DNA of 25,915 bases from Hadersleviella sp041745395 (GTDB taxonomy: Bacteria > Chloroflexota > Anaerolineae > Promineifilales > Promineifilaceae): positions 1-25,915 of the forward strand of contig JBGTIZ010000047.1 in the NCBI GenBank assembly GCA_041745395.1. Direction: 5' to 3'. A program made the translations under genes and the position numbers. The notes beneath the pieces were generated by a model that was not told the DNA's origin, did no database searches, and saw only the letters and a program-made list of their open reading frames with translations. Positions 7,740 through 14,263 of the stretch are shown in pieces (the stretch's first letter is position 1; each line of letters begins with the position of its first letter).

Positions 7740-8867
7740 TTAGCCAAATGGATTGGCTACAAAAAGCACCATGAACAAAAAGATGGCAAAAATGCCAAGC
7801 GAGCGACGCCGTGGGTCAAGTTTGGCAATGTCGTTGAGCGGCGGCGGGTGGCGCAAGCCCGTCATAAAAATAAAAAATGCCCAAAAAAGCCACGTCGAAG
7901 AAAACACCAAACCCGCCATGAGCAGTAAGCCGACGGTCACATAGGCAATGCGGTCAGCATACCGGCCAAAAAGCGCGTAGGCGATATGCCCACCGTCTAG
8001 TTGCCCCGCTGGCAATAAATTCAAGGCCGTAATGAGCAGCCCAATCCACGCCGCATAATAAATGGGATGGGGCGACAGAATGAATCCCTCTGCTGGGCGG
8101 CCAAAAAGCAACTGAATCATATAAACCAGCGGCGAATTGCCCAGCGCAGGCAGGCGCGACGCAAATTCTGCCGGAACTTCTTGCGACAGAAATAGCCCAA
8201 TCACAAAAAGAGGTAGGGCGACAACAAACCCAGCCAATGGGCCAGAGACCCCCACGTCAAACAGGACTTTGCGGTTTTGCATGGGGGATTTGAGCGAGAT
8301 GAACGCGCCCAGCGTGCCGAGGCCAATGCCAGGCAAGGGGATGAAATAGGGCAGGGATACTTTGACATCGTGCCATCGCGCGGCAAAATAATGGCCGAAT
8401 TCATGCACGGTGAGAATGGCGAGCAGGGATACAGCGAAGGGCAGTCCTGCCCAAACGGCGGTTAACACGGCCGTGATATTTCCCTCTAACGCCGCCGCCC
8501 ATAAATTTTCCCCCATCATCATGCCCCCCGCCGCCAGCGTCGTCAGCAACGTAGCAATAAACAGCAGTATATTAACCCACGGCCGTCCGGGCTTGGCGGG
8601 AGCAAACGTGCCATCCAGAGCTACAATCACATCTTCATTATCACGGTGGCTAAACAGGGGCGTGTAACCTAGGGCGCGAAATCGCTGCGCCACTGGCTCA
8701 TAACTCGACTCCGCATCCGCCAGCAAGCGGCCAGAAAACACATAGCCATCTTTCTGGGAACGCACGCGCTCCACGGCAAACAATCCGTGCAACGCCTGTT
8801 GCAGTCGGGTCGCGTCATCGGGTATCGGGGGGGGCATTTCAGGTGGGTCAGAAGCAAAAAGGGACAT
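7740..8867 (-). CDS. Site-2 protease family membrane metalloprotease (M50, EGY-like)
   Basis: A 375-residue protein expected to cleave substrates within the membrane. A cytosolic N-terminal region of ~95 residues precedes several hydrophobic helices (about 97-117, 131-152, 207-228, 267-285, 305-325, 327-337, 357-370). The zinc motif HEFGH is at 155-159 and the second catalytic motif NLLPAGQLDGGH at 283-294, whose Asp291 completes the site. The stretch GIGLGTLGAFISLKSP (about 180-195) is characteristic of the branch that includes plastid EGY proteases; no PDZ domain is present. Upstream is dcd, downstream the DUF3267 protease. One CACGGCCGTG site at 8466 is read Thr-Ala-Val. The start ATG at 8867 has only a weak GAG upstream. 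Confidence 0.9.
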   Translation of the reverse strand: MSLFASDPPEMPPPIPDDATRLQQALHGLFAVERVRSQKDGYVFSGRLLADAESSYEPVAQRFRALGYTPLFSHRDNEDVIVALDGTFAPAKPGRPWVNILLFIATLLTTLAAGGMMMGENLWAAALEGNITAVLTAVWAGLPFAVSLLAILTVHEFGHYFAARWHDVKVSLPYFIPLPGIGLGTLGAFISLKSPMQNRKVLFDVGVSGPLAGFVVALPLFVIGLFLSQEVPAEFASRLPALGNSPLVYMIQLLFGRPAEGFILSPHPIYYAAWIGLLITALNLLPAGQLDGGHIAYALFGRYADRIAYVTVGLLLMAGLVFSSTWLFWAFFIFMTGLRHPPPLNDIAKLDPRRRSLGIFAIFLFMVLFVANPFG

Positions 8868-8911
8868 AATATCTCGCTCGGCACACGGCCGTGGGTAGTC
8901 TCAATAAACAA

Positions 8912-8950
8912 GCGTGACGCCAACTTCGACAAACTCAGCTAGCGTCACGC
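8912..8950. repeat. 9-bp inverted repeat downstream of dcd
   Basis: GCGTGACGC (8912-8920) pairs with GCGTCACGC (8942-8950) across a 21-nt loop, in the spacer between dcd and the M50 protease. No T-run follows on the transcribed strand, so a classical terminator is unlikely. A palindrome CACGGCCGTG lies at 8884-8893. Confidence 0.45.
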
Positions 8951-9047
8951 CTCTGGTTCACAACAAAAGTTAGCCCCTAGCGTAACAAACGGGAGTTAAC
9001 AAAGAGTAACAATGAAAAAAGCTTAACACACCCTTTGCTCATTGTTC

Positions 9048-10727
9048 TCAGATTCTTGGTAAGACAATCGACTGCTGGTTCTGGTACTTCCCTTTGCGGT
9101 CCGCATAAGTCGTGTCACACGGTTCATCCCCCTCAAAGAAAAGCACCTGCGAAATCCCTTCATAAGCATAAATCTTGGCGGGTAGTGGGGTTGTGTTAGA
9201 AATCTCGAGGGTGACATACCCTTCCCAGCCCGGCTCAAAGGGAGTTACATTAACGATCAAACCGCAATTATGCACAAACACGCCCGATTCAAGAGCAAAA
9301 TTACCCGCTTCGGGCACGGTCAGGCAGTACACATCATGCGTCCCCGCCACATCCCGCACGGCCGTGACTTTATGATTACGCGAGTCTGTTAAACCTCGAA
9401 ATGAATCAAGCACTTCTGGAAAACGGCGAAAAACAGAGCGGTCACAATCAAGATACCGTGCCGCCCCACGAATAGACCCCGTTTTATCCAAAGCCTCACG
9501 CACCACCTCGGCCGTGATTTCTTCCCGCAAACGAAGATGACGGGCAAATTCTGCTTGTCGCACCCGCCGTTGGTCATCATCAGCCCAAGCTATTTTCATC
9601 AACTCGCTTTGTCGCGCTCGTTCGGCTGGGTCTGCATACCGTTTCAACATGGCATCACGATGTGCTTGCCGCGTTTCCTCACTGGGATTACGTCGTTGCT
9701 CAATCAGACGCAGACGTGTTTCTGCATATTGATCATCAGCCCAAAAACGCTGGGCGCGTTCACTTTGAAGCTGGGCATACCGTTCGCGCCACGCGGGGTC
9801 AGCCATGCGCTCGGCCAGAGCCACTTTAATAGATTCGCTATGCTCATCGGGGTCAAAATCTTCCCCATAGTTCAACTCATTGTGATAGCGAATATGTTCC
9901 GAAGCTAGCATCCGCGTCAAATTCCACGGATTATTATTACGCCGCTCGTGGTCAATATGGTGACGATGTGTATCTGGTTCATCCGCATACACTTCATGCC
10001 GCACATTCCATTCGTCCGCCATGCGATGCGTCGGGTACAAATGTCCATTGAGCGGCTGATACACCATTTCATATCCACGATGCAAATCACGATAAAGCGG
10101 CATCAAAGAATCTTGCGGCCGTAAGTCGCCCGCCGCTACCCAGCGACCATCGCGGAGCATAAACAGATGGTCAGGGGTGCAAAAAATGGATTCGTCATTA
10201 TCCAGTACCACCTCAACCAAAGCATCACGCCCAATATAGCGTGGCTTTTCCAGCAAAGTGACAATCATCCGCCCATTTTCACCAATGCTATACCCCCAAA
10301 ACATCTCCCCCGCTTCACCCCGTTTTGCCATTTCTTCTAGCGTGGGAGCTGTGCCATCTACCAAAGCGATGCGGGTATCTCCCCGAAAACAGCGGGCATA
10401 CGTGCTTTTTCCGAGGCAAATCGTCAAGACATTAGTAGGAATGCGGAAATATTCCACCGTGCGCGCCAGCACAAAAGAATTAGGCGGAATCACACAGACA
10501 TCCCCCTTAAAATCGACAAACGACTCCTTCACAAAATGCTTGGGATCCACCATCGCCGAATGCACGTTCGTAAAAATCTTGAACTCATCCGTCACGCGCA
10601 CATCATACCCATAGGAAGATAGCCCATAAGAGATAACTCCTTCCCGTACCTGCCCATCCACAAACGGCTCAATCATGCCCTGCTCCAGAGCCATTTTGCG
10701 AATCCAATTATCTGCTTTCAAACCCAT
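9048..10727 (-). CDS. dcd: dCTP deaminase precursor interrupted by an intein
   Basis: The 559-residue precursor is dCTP deaminase (dCTP to dUTP + NH3, supplying dUMP for thymidylate) with an in-frame insertion. The N-extein is residues 1-112, ending in the triphosphate-binding motif GKSTYAR. The C-extein is residues 488-559, beginning CGLIVNVTPFEPGWEG and holding the catalytic Glu in YVTLE. Joined, the exteins make 184 residues, the normal Dcd size. The enzyme would be inactive until the intein is spliced out, because the insertion splits the active-site motif. The start at 10727 is supported by AAGGAG 7 nt upstream on the coding strand. The gene stands alone between folC and the M50 protease. 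Confidence 0.95.
   Translation of the reverse strand: MGLKADNWIRKMALEQGMIEPFVDGQVREGVISYGLSSYGYDVRVTDEFKIFTNVHSAMVDPKHFVKESFVDFKGDVCVIPPNSFVLARTVEYFRIPTNVLTICLGKSTYARCFRGDTRIALVDGTAPTLEEMAKRGEAGEMFWGYSIGENGRMIVTLLEKPRYIGRDALVEVVLDNDESIFCTPDHLFMLRDGRWVAAGDLRPQDSLMPLYRDLHRGYEMVYQPLNGHLYPTHRMADEWNVRHEVYADEPDTHRHHIDHERRNNNPWNLTRMLASEHIRYHNELNYGEDFDPDEHSESIKVALAERMADPAWRERYAQLQSERAQRFWADDQYAETRLRLIEQRRNPSEETRQAHRDAMLKRYADPAERARQSELMKIAWADDDQRRVRQAEFARHLRLREEITAEVVREALDKTGSIRGAARYLDCDRSVFRRFPEVLDSFRGLTDSRNHKVTAVRDVAGTHDVYCLTVPEAGNFALESGVFVHNCGLIVNVTPFEPGWEGYVTLEISNTTPLPAKIYAYEGISQVLFFEGDEPCDTTYADRKGKYQNQQSIVLPRI
9267..10391 (-). mobile_element. Class 1 intein with HNH homing endonuclease, in dcd
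   Basis: This 375-codon intein runs from Cys113 of the precursor to Asn487, with Cys488 as the +1 nucleophile. The N-terminal splicing block starts CFRGDTRIAL; block B contains TPDH (intein residues 72-75); the C-terminal blocks are HDVYCLTVPEAGNFAL and VFVHN followed by Cys. Between them is an HNH nuclease region, HRHHIDHERRNNNPWNL (about 142-158), then basic helical modules with repeated W-DD/DP-R patterns resembling NUMOD3, and a helix-turn-helix-like SIRGAARYLDCDRSVF (about 306-321) likely used for target binding. All residues needed for splicing appear intact, and the HNH appears intact, so homing may still be possible. One CACGGCCGTG (9357) lies within it. Confidence 0.93.
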
Positions 10728-10729
10728 TT

Positions 10730-10749
10730 TTTTCTCCTTGAGGAGAAAA
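10730..10749 (-). promoter_or_regulatory. dcd ribosome-binding site inside a perfect hairpin
   Basis: On the coding strand TTTTCTCC, loop TCAA, GGAGAAAA forms an 8-bp perfect stem immediately before the ATG. The Shine-Dalgarno AAGGAG is in the loop and 3' arm, so folding would hide it. The structure could temper Dcd translation or be heat-labile (its outer half is A-U); function is inferred only. Confidence 0.55.
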
Positions 10750-10750
10750 T

Positions 10751-10948
10751 GAATAAGGCGTAATGAATAATGAATAAAGCTGGTTTATGGACGCGCCCCT
10801 TTACTCATTATTGAGGCCACTGCAAAAAGATCAATAACCGCAGAGGGCGCGGAGAACGCGGAGATTTTCTCGAGAGAGCAAGCGTAGACAGTACGCTCAT
10901 CCTCCGCAACCAACCCCTTTACTCATTACTCATTATTCATTACTCATT
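10751..10948. repeat. Heptad repeats flanking a CGCAGAG-type element
   Basis: The dcd-folC spacer holds GAATAAT-type 7-bp units (10751-10778), a lone ACTCATT (10801-10807), a section with CGCAGAGGGCGCGGAGA (about 10831-10866) ending in TCTCGAGAGAG, and four exact-period units of ACTCATT/ATTCATT (10921-10948). The last array overlaps the folC 3' end. The two heptad families are complementary, so the spacer can fold back on itself. Confidence 0.65.
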
Positions 10949-12393
10949 CTCAACTGGTGTCCAGCCGCTTGGGCTGTGTTTAACAAATTTGATGAAGGAT
11001 ACCAATGTTCACGCATGGCTCCAATGAGGTAGATGGAGCCGGTGATTAAAATTAACGTCTTTTTAGGTGGGTTAGCGCGGGCGTGGCGTAGAACCACGGC
11101 CGTGTCCTTCTCCACCACCACAGGCAAACGGGGGGCTAACTCCCCCACGGCCGTGGCTAACTCCTCCGCTGGCAAAGCTGGCTTGCCCGGCACACGCGGC
11201 TCCGTGGCGATAAAGCGTGTACAAATAGGCAACAGTTCCGCCAGCATCGCCCGCACGTCCTTGCTCACCAACGCCCCCACCACGGCCGTGATCTCATACT
11301 CATTCGCAGGAAACAGTTGACGCACAGTCGCCACCAAAGCGGCCATTTTATGCGGATTATGCGCTCCGTCCAAAATAACGAGCGGTTCATCAGCCCATGT
11401 GGGCATCTGCTCCATGCGTCCGGGCAAAGAAAGCTGGCGCAAGGTTTGGCACACGGCCGTGTGCGCCCGTTCACCCATCGGCCAGCCTGCCTGCTCGGCC
11501 AGCACATCCAGCCCCGCCAGAGCCAGAGCTACATTTTCGGCCTGAAAGCCCACGCCCTGCGGAAGCGGCATCTCTGCCCACCTGCGCCACGGCGTTTGCA
11601 CCGTGATGTGCCGTTTATCTGTTGAGCGCGTTAGCTGAATCTCACGGCCGAGGGCGTACAGCGGTGCGTTTTTCTCAAGTGCCTCTTGCGCCAGCACCGC
11701 CAAAAGCTGAGGGTCAGACACGGCCGTGAGTACAGCCTTCCCCTCTTTAATAATCCCCGCCTTGTGCCATGCAATATCCGCCAGCGTCGGCCCCAGCGAC
11801 CCCACATGATCCCAGCCGACGTTGGTGATAATCGCCAGTTCGGCGGGGAGCAAATTGGTCGGGTCAAAGCGGCCGCCCATGCCCGCTTCGATGATGGCAT
11901 AATCCACGGCCGTGTGTGCCAACCACCAAAAGGTCAGCCCGACCCACGCCTCCCCATAGCGCAACTGCTCATACTCAGCCGATTGCGCCACCCACGCCTC
12001 ATGCTGGGCGCGAAAGCTGGCGACCAATTCCACAAAAGCAGAAGGAGCCAGCCAGCTATCATTCAGCACCAGCTTCTCGAGTGGTTCTTGCAAATAAGGG
12101 CTGGTGTGATGCGCCACGCCCAGCTCAGGGCGCACGGCGCGGAGCAAAGCGGCGAGGGTCATCGTCACTGACCCTTTGCCGCTCGTGCCAGCCACATAAA
12201 CGGCGGGGCACGCTCGCTCGGGATGGCCGACAAAGGTCAGAAAGTCGGCTAAACGCGCCATGCCTTCTATCATCGCCGCCCGCCGCTCGGCCGTGGTTTT
12301 CGGCGCGAAAAAGCGCGTCCCTTCAGGGTCACGCACCAGACTAAAAAGCCATTTCTGCGCCGTTCGGTAGGTTGCTTCTGCTTCAGGTGTCAT
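10933..12393 (-). CDS. folC: Folylpolyglutamate/dihydrofolate synthase, paralogue 1
   Basis: A 486-residue Mur-ligase-type enzyme that adds glutamate to folates (and, in bifunctional members, to dihydropteroate) using ATP. Motifs: P-loop VAGTSGKGS (67-75), HTSPYL (96-101), IIEAGMGGRFDPTN (167-180), ITNVGWDHVGSLG (189-201), the probable carbamylated Lys211 in WHKAGI, and ILDGAHNPHK (340-349). The start at 12393 is preferred over an in-frame ATG at 12474, because the extra 27 residues would be translated repeat and would overlap the upstream folC. Its last residues, RMSNE, and its stop codon are encoded by the ACTCATT/ATTCATT heptad array. It carries six CACGGCCGTG sites, all read Thr-Ala-Val. 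It is one of two folC genes in tandem. Confidence 0.92.
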   Translation of the reverse strand: MTPEAEATYRTAQKWLFSLVRDPEGTRFFAPKTTAERRAAMIEGMARLADFLTFVGHPERACPAVYVAGTSGKGSVTMTLAALLRAVRPELGVAHHTSPYLQEPLEKLVLNDSWLAPSAFVELVASFRAQHEAWVAQSAEYEQLRYGEAWVGLTFWWLAHTAVDYAIIEAGMGGRFDPTNLLPAELAIITNVGWDHVGSLGPTLADIAWHKAGIIKEGKAVLTAVSDPQLLAVLAQEALEKNAPLYALGREIQLTRSTDKRHITVQTPWRRWAEMPLPQGVGFQAENVALALAGLDVLAEQAGWPMGERAHTAVCQTLRQLSLPGRMEQMPTWADEPLVILDGAHNPHKMAALVATVRQLFPANEYEITAVVGALVSKDVRAMLAELLPICTRFIATEPRVPGKPALPAEELATAVGELAPRLPVVVEKDTAVVLRHARANPPKKTLILITGSIYLIGAMREHWYPSSNLLNTAQAAGHQLRMSNE

Positions 12394-12400
12394 CTTTTCA

Positions 12401-12467
12401 AAGGAAGAAGGAAGAGGAAAGAGGGAAGACTTGACACCCTTACTCTCTTGCTCTCTTACTCCTCCAA
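12401..12467. repeat. 7-bp then 8-bp tandem repeats between the two folC genes
   Basis: Four purine-rich AAGGAAG-type heptads (12401-12428) are followed by 8-bp units TCTCTTGC/TCTCTTAC (12436-12467). The latter overlap the 3' end of folC paralogue 2 and encode its acidic tail. Confidence 0.65.
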
Positions 12468-13850
12468 CTCCCACAACAACTCCCTCGGCTCATGCCACAA
12501 CGCCCGCACGTCCCCCACCAGATAGAGCGACCCCGTGACCCAGACCAAATTTTCGGGCGCGTCGCCCGCTAGGGTCAACGCTTGCTGGACAGCCGCCAGC
12601 GGATCCAGCTCTATGGTCACGGGCAAATCGGGCGCGAGACGTTGCGCTTCGAGGGCTAGCTCCTCGGGCGGCATGGCTCGCCACAGCCCTTTTTCCAGAA
12701 AACGGGTCACAATAAGCGCATCGCTCAGCTCCACCACGGCCGTGAGCATTTCTGTGGCCGCCTTGCCCGCCTTAATCGCCAGCACTGTGATCAACTTGCC
12801 CTCGGCCGTGCGCCGCGTGGCCAACACGTTGGCCGCCGCCCGCACTTTGTCGGGATTATGCGCCCCGTCCAAAATAACGGTCGGGTTGCTTTGCACTTGT
12901 TCCACGCGCCCAGCCAACCGAGCCGTTTGCAGACCCGTTTTTTGCGCGGCTGGGCTGACGGATAGGCCGATTTTTTGCCCCACGGCCGTGACCGCCGCCA
13001 AAGCCACCGCTCCGTTTTGGGCTTGAAATGCTCCGGGCAAACCAAGCTGAGCCGTCACGCTTGAGCCATCGGGCAAGCTAAAGCGGTACTGGTTGCTGTT
13101 TGCTATGGGCACGGGGAGGGCAAACTCACGGCCGTGTTGCCAGAGAGTTGCGTCCACGGCCGTGCATTTTTCCGCCACAATGGCCTGTACCGTTGGTTGC
13201 GTACAGCCGCTAACCACGATTTGCTTAGGCTTAAAAATGCCGCTTTTATCTTGGGCGATTTTTTCCACCGTATCCCCCAAAATCTCCGTATGGTCGAGGC
13301 CGACATTGGTCAACACCGCCACTGCGGCCGGTAGCACATTGGTCGCGTCCAGCAGGCCGCCCAGACCGACTTCAACCACGGCCACATCTACTTTTTCAGC
13401 CGCAAACCAGAGGCAGGTGAGGGCAAATTGCGCCTCGAAATAGCTGGGCGCACCAAAGGCAAAATCGCGCCGCATCTCGGCTATCGCGGGTTTCATCTGT
13501 TGCCACAGGGCAACCAAGCGGCTGGTGGAAATCATGCGCCCGTTGATTTGGTGGCGTTCGTTGAGCAGTTGTAAGTGGGGTGAGGTGTGTAACCCGACGC
13601 GATACCCTTCGGCCGTGAGAATGTTGGCTATCATCACGGCCGTGCTTCCTTTGCCTGATGTGCCCCCCACATGCACCGATTGAAACTGCTCGTGTGGCTG
13701 ACCCAGCAGACCCAACAAATAAGTGATGCGCTCCAGTCGCAGGTTAATCTCCGCACTAAAGCGCACTGGCCCAATCAACCCCGCTAGCTCATCTTCTAGC
13801 CATTGGTACTGTTGCCAATTGTCTTCTTTGTTTGTTATATGTTGTGTCAT
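12456..13850 (-). CDS. folC: Folylpolyglutamate/dihydrofolate synthase, paralogue 2
   Basis: A 464-residue FolC homologue distinct from its neighbour. Motifs: P-loop GGTSGKGS (62-69), HTSPHL (88-93), VVEVGLGGLLDATN (158-171), LTNVGLDHTEILGD (180-193), Lys202 in AQDKSGI, and ILDGAHNPDK (326-335). The start at 13850 is chosen because the only earlier in-frame ATG (13895) lies in a heptad array; neither start has a clear Shine-Dalgarno. The end overlaps repeat units. Five CACGGCCGTG sites fall within it at positions different from those in paralogue 1. Head-to-tail arrangement suggests cotranscription with paralogue 1. The pair may split dihydrofolate synthase and polyglutamylation duties, which is an inference. 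Confidence 0.91.
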   Translation of the reverse strand: MTQHITNKEDNWQQYQWLEDELAGLIGPVRFSAEINLRLERITYLLGLLGQPHEQFQSVHVGGTSGKGSTAVMIANILTAEGYRVGLHTSPHLQLLNERHQINGRMISTSRLVALWQQMKPAIAEMRRDFAFGAPSYFEAQFALTCLWFAAEKVDVAVVEVGLGGLLDATNVLPAAVAVLTNVGLDHTEILGDTVEKIAQDKSGIFKPKQIVVSGCTQPTVQAIVAEKCTAVDATLWQHGREFALPVPIANSNQYRFSLPDGSSVTAQLGLPGAFQAQNGAVALAAVTAVGQKIGLSVSPAAQKTGLQTARLAGRVEQVQSNPTVILDGAHNPDKVRAAANVLATRRTAEGKLITVLAIKAGKAATEMLTAVVELSDALIVTRFLEKGLWRAMPPEELALEAQRLAPDLPVTIELDPLAAVQQALTLAGDAPENLVWVTGSLYLVGDVRALWHEPRELLWELEE

Positions 13851-14073
13851 GAATATTCTTGAGTTTTGGGAGGGGTGAAGCGTGTCATGTTTCACGTGTC
13901 ATGGGTCATGTCGTTTTTCTCTGGACGCGACCCGTTCAGCCTAGAGTATAGCTAGCTGGCTCTACAAATTATTCAAGAGCCAAGATGCTAAACTCCGATT
14001 GTAACATTGATTGATACAGCGGCATATTGACGCCCCTTGTTTGTCATGCAGACTGCTGATAGACACTTTATCC

Positions 14074-14103
14074 TTGACGTGTGCCCCCTACGGTGCATAT
14101 GAT
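14074..14103 (+). promoter_or_regulatory. Sigma-70-type promoter for the lipoprotein gene
   Basis: TTGACG (14074-14079) and TATGAT (14098-14103) are separated by 18 nt. Transcription would begin near 14110, inside element copy C, giving a leader of about 150 nt. Confidence 0.55.
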
Positions 14104-14155
14104 GAAAAAAGCAGGCTCTCGCCAAGAGGCAGAGAAGCAAAAAGAAAAACATTAT
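14101..14155. repeat. Dispersed inverted-repeat element, copy C (truncated)
   Basis: It matches the left half of copies A and B from TGAAAAAAGCAGGCTCTCGC through the AAG/GCAAA-rich centre, then stops before the right arm. Its first bases overlap the -10 box of the promoter. Confidence 0.65.
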
Positions 14156-14263
14156 GCTCTCTGACATCCCCCTGTTGCTTGCCCACTTGACCCCATTGCG
14201 TTACGCTTTTTGTCACCGTCTCATTTTCTTACTGACAGACAACCCCAATCTTAGGAGGATTAC

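Larger units (their letters stand above)
13851..14263. other. Divergent spacer between folC and the lipoprotein gene
   Basis: No gene is visible in this 413-bp spacer. It contains a heptad array GTGTCAT/GTTTCAC (13882-13909), a 7-bp stem TGGCTCT/AGAGCCA (13957-13963/13976-13982), a good sigma-70-type promoter (14074-14103) and element copy C (14101-14155). A short open frame from 14154 overlapping the lipoprotein start looks spurious. Confidence 0.6.

Noticed and set aside
8912..8950. Rho-independent terminator for dcd
   Set aside because: The 9-bp stem has a 21-nt loop and no T-run on the coding strand.
12394..12474. N-terminal extension of folC paralogue 1 from an ATG at 12474
   Set aside because: The extra residues are translated 7- and 8-bp repeat units and would overlap the upstream folC; the conserved protein begins at 12393.
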